26,952 nt of DNA from assembly GCA_964514395.1 (NCBI GenBank), contig CAZEQK010000042.1:1-26952 (forward strand), in the 5' to 3' direction. The position numbers and the translations under genes are program-made. How positions within the stretch are numbered: position 1 is the first letter of the stretch; each line of letters starts with the position of its first letter. The stretch comes from CAZEQK01 sp964514395. GTDB lineage: Bacteria > Bacillota > Bacilli > Tepidibacillales > Tepidibacillaceae. The notes under the pieces are model-generated. The model did not search any database and was not told the origin of the DNA. It saw only the letters and a program-made list of their open reading frames with translations. Of the stretch, positions 7,677-15,211 are shown piece by piece.

Positions 7677-9386
7677 ATGTTAAATAATAAAGTTTATGTT
7701 TTTGTCGCTAATAAAAAAAACTATATAAAATTTTTCCACTCATTAAAAGACTATTATACAGATATCACTTTCACGAATCATATAAATGATTTGTTAATGA
7801 AGATCGATCAAGATTTAGCATCAGATAAAAATAAAATGAATATTTTCTTTATTGAATACCCTTTTTTACATGATGTTGCTACTTATCTATCAAAAAAAAT
7901 GGATTCACTTTCTTATATATTAGTGGCTTTTAGTAATAAAAAAGAAGCTTTATCCTTTGATATTAGTAATTTATTTGATTTTATCTATACCGATTATGAT
8001 GATTTCGATTTTAATTTTTTCTACAACAGGCTTCATATTGAATTGACAAATAAAAAGAGAATTTTTCTTTTGCAATTCGAAGTGAAAGAATATTATGAGA
8101 TAGGAAAATCATTATCTTCTGAAAAAAACTCTTTAAAGCTATTTGAGATGATTATTAATAGTAGTATGAAATTAACCTCATCTGATGCAGGAACCATGTA
8201 TTTAGTCATTGATAAAGATACAGGTAAATGGTCATCAGTAAATCATCATAATGCGGAGAATGCACTTTTGAATTTTGTAATAGCAAAAAATACAAGTATG
8301 GATATTAAGCTTGAAGAATCTATTTCACCTATTACTAGGGAAAGTATATTTGGTTATACTATATTGACTGGCAAGCCAGTAAGAATTGATGATGTATATA
8401 ATATAAGTCCAAAGGTGGATTATAATCATAATCATAGCTTTGATCAAAAGGTTGGATATAAAACGAGATCCATTCTTTCCATCCCTATGAAGGATAATAA
8501 GAATAATATCATGGGTGTTATTCAATTAATAAATAAAAAGAAAAACTTTGATAAAGTACTAGATTATCATAATAAAGATGATATTAATGAAATTATACCT
8601 TTCCATTCAAGTGATGAGTTAATCATGAACTCATTAGCAGGACAAGCTGCTGTTGCTTTAGAAAATAATTTGCTTTACGAAGGTATGCAAGAATTACTAG
8701 AGAATTACAAGGAACAAAATGAGCAGCTACTATTTTTAAGTAGAAAAATATTAAAAGCACATGAAGAAGAACGGAGAAGAATTGCTAGGGAAATTCATGA
8801 TGGTCCTGCACAATCCACAGCGAATTTATCCTTAAAATTAGAAATATGTAAAAAGTTTTTTAAGATAAATGAGCCTGAGAAAGCATACCTTGAAATGAAT
8901 GATTTAAAGAAAGATATCAATGCTACGATTAAAGAGATAAGAACTATTATTTACGATTTAAAGCCATCCTATTTAGAAGGTGGATTATTTTCTGCGATAG
9001 ATAATCGTTTGAAAATTTTTCAGGATACTACAAATATAAAAGTAGATTTTAAAGCCTCTGGCGATGATTCAAACATTGAGTACTATATGGCATCTACTGT
9101 ATACCGCATTATTCAAGAAGGACTTTCAAATATATATAAACATGCTGAAGCAACTCATATTCGTATAGAACTATTTATCAATGATAAGAAAATCTTTTTC
9201 TCCATCGATGATAATGGTAAAGGGTTTAATACATCCGATTTATCTAAAAAAAAGCAACGTCACTTAGAAGGTGGATTTGGTTTAGAGGGTATCAAAGAAA
9301 GAATTGAATTAGTAAAAGGTGAAATTAGTATCAACTCAGAAATAGGTAAAGGTACTCATATTATTGCACATATTCCTGTTTTATAA
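7677..9386 (+). CDS. Orphan GAF-domain histidine kinase (NarL/DegS type) with pseudo-receiver N-terminus
   Basis: A 569-residue soluble sensor kinase with no transmembrane segment. Residues 1-130 have the strand order of a receiver-like fold (KVYVFVAN, MNIFFIEYP, SYILVAF), but Glu60 stands where the phospho-accepting Asp would be. A GAF domain follows at about 140-335. A helical linker leads to a HisKA_3 domain with phospho-acceptor H374 in RREIHDG-like context (IAREIHDGPAQS). The HATPase domain has N485, DDNGKGF (511-517) and GFGLEGIKER (533-542), all intact. Such kinases normally phosphorylate a NarL/DegU-type regulator, but none is encoded here. AAAGGGG precedes the ATG. A weak promoter (TTGAAT-17-TACACT, 7606-7634) is possible. 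The glycoside hydrolase gene starts 44 bases later on the same strand, suggesting an operon. Confidence 0.88.
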   Translation: MLNNKVYVFVANKKNYIKFFHSLKDYYTDITFTNHINDLLMKIDQDLASDKNKMNIFFIEYPFLHDVATYLSKKMDSLSYILVAFSNKKEALSFDISNLFDFIYTDYDDFDFNFFYNRLHIELTNKKRIFLLQFEVKEYYEIGKSLSSEKNSLKLFEMIINSSMKLTSSDAGTMYLVIDKDTGKWSSVNHHNAENALLNFVIAKNTSMDIKLEESISPITRESIFGYTILTGKPVRIDDVYNISPKVDYNHNHSFDQKVGYKTRSILSIPMKDNKNNIMGVIQLINKKKNFDKVLDYHNKDDINEIIPFHSSDELIMNSLAGQAAVALENNLLYEGMQELLENYKEQNEQLLFLSRKILKAHEEERRRIAREIHDGPAQSTANLSLKLEICKKFFKINEPEKAYLEMNDLKKDINATIKEIRTIIYDLKPSYLEGGLFSAIDNRLKIFQDTTNIKVDFKASGDDSNIEYYMASTVYRIIQEGLSNIYKHAEATHIRIELFINDKKIFFSIDDNGKGFNTSDLSKKKQRHLEGGFGLEGIKERIELVKGEISINSEIGKGTHIIAHIPVL

Positions 9387-9430
9387 TATTTTCTTTATAT
9401 TTGATTATATAAATTATTGGCGGTGATCTA

Positions 9431-11659
9431 TTGAAAAAATTTATTTTTATATTAACTTCTATTATACTATTTAGTAGTGTAATAGTTTTTTTATTTACTA
9501 ATTTTTATCACTTAGATACAATATCCTCTCTTATTCCCCATCAAAAACAGGAAGTTTTTAAAGATCAACAAACAAATCTTACTTCTAAGGTAGGAAAAGA
9601 TAAGCTGCAAATCTATAAAGATGGAAAATGGGAGGATTTTTTAATAAAAGGTGTTAACATTGGTATATCCAAGCCAAGATACTTTCCTGGAGAGGCAGCT
9701 ATTACAAAAGAAGAATATACTAGATGGTTTCAGTATATTGGAGAAATGAATGCAAATGCTGTTAGGGTATACACTTTACATCCACCAGCATTCTATCAAG
9801 CGCTATATGATTATAATAAAAAAGCAAAAAATCCAATTTATCTCTTTCACGGGGTGTGGATAGATCAAACGAATCTAGTAAAATATCAGGATACATACAA
9901 TAAAGCGGTTACAGATCAGTTTAAACAATCGATAGCCGATACGATAGATGTTATTCATGGAAATATTGATATACCTAAAAAACCAGGACATGCTAGTGGA
10001 AGCTATACTGCCGATATTTCTCCGTATGTTATAGGTTGGATAATTGGTGTTGAGTGGGATCCACATGTGGTAAAAAATACGAATGATAAAAATAAGAGAA
10101 TACCCCAAATTAATGATAAATATTTTTCTACTAAACAAGCCTCACCGTTTGAGATTTGGCTTGCTCAAATGATGAACTATACAACAGCTTATGAGATGAA
10201 TAAATATCAATGGCAACGCCCTGTAAGCTTTATAAATTGGGTCACAACTGATTTAATAAAGCATCCTTCAGAGCCTTATCCAGATGAAGATCTTGTATCA
10301 GTAAATCCTAATCATATATCGATAACAAAAGATAACAAAGGTGGTTATTTTGCTTCCTATCACATTTATCCATATTACCCTGACTTCTTAAATTACGAAC
10401 CAAAATATGTGCAATATATTGATAAAGAAGGTTCAAAAAATAGTTATGCAGGTTACATTCATGATTTACATAGCATACATAATATGCCTATTTTAATCGC
10501 GGAATTCGGGGTTCCTTCCTCTAGAGGGATGACCCATGAAAATATAGATGGTATGAATCAAGGTTTTATCAGTGAAAAAGCACAAGGGGAAATCGATACG
10601 AAGCTCTTCAAAAATATCGTGGATGAAGGTTTAGCTGGTGGTTTAATTTTCAACTGGCAGGATGAATGGTTTAAAAGAACATGGAATACAATGGATTATG
10701 ATGACCCTAATAGAAGACCATTTTGGTATAATGCCCAGACGAATGAACAACATTTTGGTTTACTTAGCTTCGACCCAGGTATGACACAGAAAATTAGCAT
10801 TGATGGCCAAAAAAAAGATTGGGAAAAGCTTCAAATCTCGCCTGCATACAATAAAACAAATAATGCAGTCATCGATAATCTTTATGCTACTAGTGATGAC
10901 GGCTATCTTTATTTAAGAATTGACTACAAAAAAACTTATTTAGCTATAGATAAAATTAATACCAAGATTCTCGTTGATACAATAGACGATCAAGGGAATA
11001 AGACCATACCAGATGTCAATGCTTTAACCTTAAATTTTGGCATAGATTTCCTCATTGATATTAATAATCATAGCAAATCTAGAGTTTTGGTAGATAGCTA
11101 TTATGATACATTTTACTATAAATATACACATGAGAAGCTTTATCTAAAGCCTTTAGACTATCCAAATACAAAAAATAATGGGATTTTTGACCCCATTCAA
11201 TTAACATTAACAAAAGGTTTTACAATACCAACCCTAAATAAAAATGTTCCTTTTAAATCCTATGAAACTGGTAAGCTATTAGAAGGAATCACTGATCCTA
11301 AATCTAGTCAATATAATTCATTAGCTGATTATTATATTGATAAACAAGCAAATGTGATAGAACTGAGAATCCCTTGGGCTCTCCTAAATATAAAAGATCC
11401 AAGTCAACGTCAAATCATGGGAGACATCTGGAAAAACGGTCTTACAAGCCATGAAATTACAAAGGGCATTCGTCTCGGTGTAATTGCCTATGATAATGAA
11501 CATAAAAAAATATTAGCTACATTACCAAGAACCCATAATAACATGCTACAAGAAAAAGATTTTTACCTATATACCTGGCAAAAATGGGACAAACCAGAAT
11601 ACCATGAAAGACTAAAAAAATCCTATGATATTATAAAAAAAGCTTTTAGTAATTATTAA
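9431..11659 (+). CDS. Membrane-anchored TIM-barrel glycoside hydrolase with CBM9-like C-terminus
   Basis: A 742-residue protein. Residues 4-24 form an uncleaved signal anchor or signal peptide, so the enzyme lies outside the membrane. Residues about 55-430 resemble the clan GH-A barrel of GH2/GH5-type enzymes. The likely acid/base is E208 (IGVEWDP) and the likely nucleophile E358 (ILIAEFG); the last strand carries FNWQDEWFKRTWN. Residues about 455-742 begin with SIDGQKKDWEKL and resemble a CBM9/DOMON-like sugar-binding domain. Translation starts at TTG, supported by GGCGGTGATCTA directly upstream. The gene follows the kinase and converges on the glycosyltransferase operon, suggesting it trims, releases or modifies that polymer. 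Substrate is unknown and family assignment is tentative; the catalytic residues are inferred from strand position. Confidence 0.8.
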   Translation: MKKFIFILTSIILFSSVIVFLFTNFYHLDTISSLIPHQKQEVFKDQQTNLTSKVGKDKLQIYKDGKWEDFLIKGVNIGISKPRYFPGEAAITKEEYTRWFQYIGEMNANAVRVYTLHPPAFYQALYDYNKKAKNPIYLFHGVWIDQTNLVKYQDTYNKAVTDQFKQSIADTIDVIHGNIDIPKKPGHASGSYTADISPYVIGWIIGVEWDPHVVKNTNDKNKRIPQINDKYFSTKQASPFEIWLAQMMNYTTAYEMNKYQWQRPVSFINWVTTDLIKHPSEPYPDEDLVSVNPNHISITKDNKGGYFASYHIYPYYPDFLNYEPKYVQYIDKEGSKNSYAGYIHDLHSIHNMPILIAEFGVPSSRGMTHENIDGMNQGFISEKAQGEIDTKLFKNIVDEGLAGGLIFNWQDEWFKRTWNTMDYDDPNRRPFWYNAQTNEQHFGLLSFDPGMTQKISIDGQKKDWEKLQISPAYNKTNNAVIDNLYATSDDGYLYLRIDYKKTYLAIDKINTKILVDTIDDQGNKTIPDVNALTLNFGIDFLIDINNHSKSRVLVDSYYDTFYYKYTHEKLYLKPLDYPNTKNNGIFDPIQLTLTKGFTIPTLNKNVPFKSYETGKLLEGITDPKSSQYNSLADYYIDKQANVIELRIPWALLNIKDPSQRQIMGDIWKNGLTSHEITKGIRLGVIAYDNEHKKILATLPRTHNNMLQEKDFYLYTWQKWDKPEYHERLKKSYDIIKKAFSNY

Positions 11660-11974
11660 GATAAAAAAAAGATAGATTTTAATTCTAACGAATTTTGTTT
11701 TGAGGTTCAAATTTAGAAAAAACATTAAAAATACCATTATAATTAACAATATAAATATCAAGAATAATAAGAAAAGAAGCAGGGATTAGCTCTCCGCTTC
11801 TTTTCTTATTATATTACAAAGGTATTTTAGCCCATAAAAATAATAATATGGTAATATAAGCTTAGGTAATTCATATTAAATTATAGATATCTCCACATAA
11901 AGATTTGTGAGTACTTAATTATATGACAATATGCACAAGTTCATCAAAAATATCAAAAAAAGGGGAATTATTTA
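11660..11974. other. Intergenic region between the glycoside hydrolase and the broken acetyltransferase gene
   Basis: It holds the strong bidirectional hairpin listed separately at 11763-11812 and is otherwise very AT-rich. An ATG at 11923 opens the acetyltransferase frame but has no ribosome binding site. AAAAGGGG at 11957-11964 instead points to the GTG at 11975. No other gene is seen. Confidence 0.6.
11763..11812. terminator. Long bidirectional terminator hairpin after the glycoside hydrolase gene
   Basis: Arms 11764-11780 and 11796-11812 are perfectly complementary over 17 bases (ATAATAAGAAAAGAAGC and its complement). The 15-base apical region contains an additional GGA/TCC pairing. The T-rich descending arm can serve as the U tract. 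It lies about 100 bases after the stop at 11659 and probably ends the kinase-hydrolase transcript. Confidence 0.7.
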
Positions 11975-12536
11975 GTGAGAAAAAAAATAATCCATATCAA
12001 GAATACCCAGTTTATGAAACTAAAAACTTCATATTTAGGTTAATCAAAGAGAGTGATGCTGAGGATTTACTTGAATGTTATTCGGATCCAGAGTCAGAAA
12101 AGATATTTAATAGTGATAATTGTTTAAATAAATTTATTTTCAAGACATCTGAAGAAGTAAGTGAATGTATAAGATTTTGGCTAAAAGAATATGAAAAACA
12201 ATATTATGTTCGTTTTAGTATCGTGGAAAAGAGAAAGAATAAATCAATTGGAACAATAGAAATTTTTGTTAAAAAAAAACATATGATATTGGTAGAATTT
12301 GTGACTTGAGGATCGATCTTGCTTCAGATTATGAAACGGAAGAAGTTATTAAAGAAATATTGGATATGGTAGATGATAATTTGTTTGATGATTTTGAAGT
12401 CGATAATATTATTACTAAAGCAATCCCATATGCAAGAACTAGGGTATATACTTTAACAAACTTTGGTTATAAGGATATAAATAATAGCACAATTGTATCA
12501 TATGATCATTACTATATTAAATCAAAACCACTTTGA
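11975..12536 (+). pseudogene. GNAT family acetyltransferase, frameshifted in A-runs
   Basis: Two overlapping frames together spell a GNAT acetyltransferase. The first carries NPYQEYPVYET, FRLIKESDAEDLLECYSDPE and IGTIEIFVKKK. The second carries RIDLASDYETEEVIKEILDMV and the C-terminal ARTRVYTLTNFGYKD. The join is at nine A (12271-12279); a tenth A would give KKKTYDIGRICDLRIDL, a smooth continuation. A second single-base deficit is suggested at eight A (11980-11987): a GTG at 11975 with a well-placed GGGG site is out of frame by one with the body, and one more A would give MRKKNNPYQEY. With both repairs the product is 187 residues, normal for the family. It may be a pseudogene, sequence error, or a gene read by slippage on A-runs. 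Substrate is unknown. Confidence 0.7.
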
Positions 12537-12724
12537 AATTTAATGAGGTTATTTTTAAAATTATTTGCTAGTTAATTCCAATTTTTGGGCTGGCGTCATA
12601 TCATAAATACGCAATTTATAAAGCTTTCATGATTGAATTGTCTTTTTCACTCGGTTTGTACATTTATTTACAGTATTGCATTCGTTTACGGAGCCCATTA
12701 CACTAATTTCATCTTTTGTATCTA

Positions 12725-14137
12725 TTATTCGTCTATCGTAAAGCCCTTTCTAACCATCCTACCCCAGGATTTATCTTTTCTAGAATACAAAAACAGAGTT
12801 TTTATTTTCCAATAAGCGTTTAACTGACGATACCAAAAATTATCTATAATACTATATAAAGAAAGCTTTAATAAATCACGAACATCAGGATACTTTTTTA
12901 GATTCCATTCTTCTAATAAAACAGATCCCCAAGACATGAAGATACCGAATAGTAGTGTAGCTATTAAGAATGTAATTGCGAATAGTATGTTTACAATATG
13001 AAAATATAATCCAATGCCAAAAAAGATCAGGCCAATTAATTCAATTGGAGGTCCTAATAGCTCAACTAAAAGGAAATAAGGCATAGCTAGCAGCCCCATT
13101 AAGCCATATTTCGGATTAAATATTAATTTTCGATGAGTAAACAAACTCTGTATTAATCCACGATTCCATCTCTTTCTTTGTTGATATAACACGGAATAAT
13201 TTTCAGGAGCTTCTGTCCAACAAACTGGATCGGGAATAAATAACACCTTACTTTTCTTCTTATTATCATATAAATATTTTTGCAATCTTATAACAAGCTC
13301 CATATCCTCTCCGACTGTCTCTGGATTATAACCATCAATCTCTAACACTTCTTTTTTTCGAAATACACCAAAAGCACCTGAAATGATAAGTAAATTATTT
13401 ATACTACTTAATCCTAATCTACCAACAAGAAAAGACCGTAGATATTCAATTACTTGATTAATAGCATAAATATTTTTTGGTAGACCGACCTTTATCACTC
13501 GCCCATTCTTTACCTTACAACCATTAGCAATCCTTACGATTCCCCCACATGCAATAATATCACTTTCTCCTTCAAAGAATGGACTCATTGTTCTAAGTAA
13601 TGCATCATGTTCAAGCACAGAATCAGCATCTACACCGCAATAGTATGGGTAGCTAGAAAAGTTGATTCCTGCATTTAATGCATCAGCTTTTCCCCCATTT
13701 GCTTTATTGATGACAACTAAATAAGGGAATTTTATAGAACGATAGATATCTTTAATATATTGTGTCTTAATCTGCTGTCTAATAGCCTGATTCGTTTTAA
13801 TTAAATCAAAATGTTCAATAAGGATATTTAAAGTATTATCTATACTTCCATCATTGATAACAATTACTTCATAATTAGGATAGTCTAAATTAAGAAATGA
13901 TTTTATACTATCTTTTATATTAACCTCTTCATTGAACGCTGGAACTAAAATGGAAACTGGTGGAGCTAATTTTGAATTGCGTAATTCTTCATATTCGTTA
14001 AAGGATATTTTTTTCATATATTTTCTTAACTGAACGAGAGATAGTAAAAAGAATGTAAAATAAAATAAATCAACGAATACCACATAGAAAAAAATAAGCG
14101 AATTAAAGATATAAATAGTTTTAAATAATAAATTCAA
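12725..14137 (-). CDS. Membrane processive family 2 glycosyltransferase
   Basis: A 470-residue GT2 enzyme of the PgaC/NodC/hyaluronan-synthase-like group, likely building and exporting a polysaccharide. The N-terminal membrane helices lie at about 8-35. The catalytic domain has ILVPAFNEE (63-71), VINDGS (D96), the metal-binding VDADS (D170, D172), GED (E277, D278; the base) and QQRKRW (319-324; processivity and acceptor binding). Three to four C-terminal helices span about 345-425. All catalytic motifs are intact. There is no PilZ domain, so any c-di-GMP control would need a partner. The start is TTG, overlapping the HEAT gene's TGA by four bases, with GAGGTGGTG five bases upstream. It is the last gene of a three-gene operon. 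The sugar is unknown. Confidence 0.9.
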   Translation of the reverse strand: MNLLFKTIYIFNSLIFFYVVFVDLFYFTFFLLSLVQLRKYMKKISFNEYEELRNSKLAPPVSILVPAFNEEVNIKDSIKSFLNLDYPNYEVIVINDGSIDNTLNILIEHFDLIKTNQAIRQQIKTQYIKDIYRSIKFPYLVVINKANGGKADALNAGINFSSYPYYCGVDADSVLEHDALLRTMSPFFEGESDIIACGGIVRIANGCKVKNGRVIKVGLPKNIYAINQVIEYLRSFLVGRLGLSSINNLLIISGAFGVFRKKEVLEIDGYNPETVGEDMELVIRLQKYLYDNKKKSKVLFIPDPVCWTEAPENYSVLYQQRKRWNRGLIQSLFTHRKLIFNPKYGLMGLLAMPYFLLVELLGPPIELIGLIFFGIGLYFHIVNILFAITFLIATLLFGIFMSWGSVLLEEWNLKKYPDVRDLLKLSLYSIIDNFWYRQLNAYWKIKTLFLYSRKDKSWGRMVRKGFTIDE

Positions 14138-15207
14138 TAATTCACCACCTCAAATTCCTTATCCTGAAGAACCTTTTTTGCCATATCCTTAGCATAGGGG
14201 TCTTCGTGAAAATTACTAACCCATTCAAGCTTCTGTTTTCCAATTTTACCAAAACTATATAATGCTTCGGTAGAACGCAAACGGATCCACCAATTATTAT
14301 TTGATAACAGATCCATTAATAGAGGAATCGCTTTTCTAATACTACAATAATGTATAACTTTAATAGCATACATAGTCTCAGTCCAATTGTTGCTATAAAG
14401 AAATTCAATAATTCTTTCTTCACGAGTGGTCATACCAATTTCTGCAATAGCCTTTAATGCTTTTATTCTTAATTCATCCTCTTCTACATCAAAATATTTC
14501 TCTATGTAAGGTATAGCTTTTACTATTTGTCTTTTACCCAAAATTTCTATAAAAATTCCCTTTAATAAAAAAGAAACCTTGTCCATATTTTCAAGTATTA
14601 GATCCACATCACTATCATTATTGTTTTGATTGAATAATAACATGTCCCCTATTCTTATTACATACCACTGCTCAAGCATATTTTCATGTTCCACTAAAAA
14701 TGTCACAATAATATCATTCCTACCCATTTTACTTAAAGCTCTAGCAGATGCTGACCATATAATATAATTCTTAGAGTTTAAATTATTTCTAATCAATGGT
14801 ATGAGTTCATATAAGTATAGTTTACCTGCAACCCTAGTTGCTTCAGATACAATTGTCCATTCTTTATTATTTATTTGAATCGTTAATTGATTGGTTAGGC
14901 CAATATGCTTAGAAATAATATTTACCTTCTTAATCTCATCATTATTTTGACTGACGGAAACTTTAGCAAAAAGTATTTCGATAATGATATTTAATTTCCA
15001 CTTTTTTTTTGTTTGAAAGAGGCGATTTATTTTTAAATTCCTTGATGCTAGATAATCACTAATCATTGGTGTGATTTTTTTTCGGTAAGTATCGTATTTC
15101 TTACTATTTAATTTCGAAATTTCTTTTTGCACAATTAAATAAATAAACAGGCAGACTAAAATAAAAAAAATTATGAATGAAAAAACCAAAGTTACATATA
15201 CAAACAT
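14134..15207 (-). CDS. Membrane-anchored HEAT-repeat protein
   Basis: A 357-residue protein with one strong N-terminal transmembrane helix (about 3-27) followed by a basic stretch, which places the rest in the cytoplasm. From about residue 105 to 350 it shows repeated helical pairs of the HEAT / PBS-lyase type: LYLYELIPLIRNNLNSKNYIIW..ARAL, AIPYIEKYFDVEEDELRIKALKAIAEIG, AIPLLMDLLSNNNWWIRLRSTEALYSFG. HEAT repeats bind proteins, so a scaffold linking the regulator and the glycosyltransferase at the membrane is plausible; that is inference. GGGAGG lies nine bases before the ATG, next to the upstream gene's stop codon four bases away, and the downstream gene overlaps by four bases. All three are therefore coupled. 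An A9 run in the coding strand (15002-15010) is in frame. Confidence 0.85.
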   Translation of the reverse strand: MFVYVTLVFSFIIFFILVCLFIYLIVQKEISKLNSKKYDTYRKKITPMISDYLASRNLKINRLFQTKKKWKLNIIIEILFAKVSVSQNNDEIKKVNIISKHIGLTNQLTIQINNKEWTIVSEATRVAGKLYLYELIPLIRNNLNSKNYIIWSASARALSKMGRNDIIVTFLVEHENMLEQWYVIRIGDMLLFNQNNNDSDVDLILENMDKVSFLLKGIFIEILGKRQIVKAIPYIEKYFDVEEDELRIKALKAIAEIGMTTREERIIEFLYSNNWTETMYAIKVIHYCSIRKAIPLLMDLLSNNNWWIRLRSTEALYSFGKIGKQKLEWVSNFHEDPYAKDMAKKVLQDKEFEVVNY

Positions 15208-15211
15208 AATT

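Noticed and set aside
12633..12815. Plus-strand frame of 60 codons downstream of the acetyltransferase
   Set aside because: It overlaps the glycosyltransferase 3' end in antisense, with no ribosome binding site or recognisable sequence.
12725..14137. Bacterial cellulose synthase BcsA
   Set aside because: No PilZ domain, too short, and no BcsB or other bcs gene nearby; only the general processive GT2 motifs are shared.
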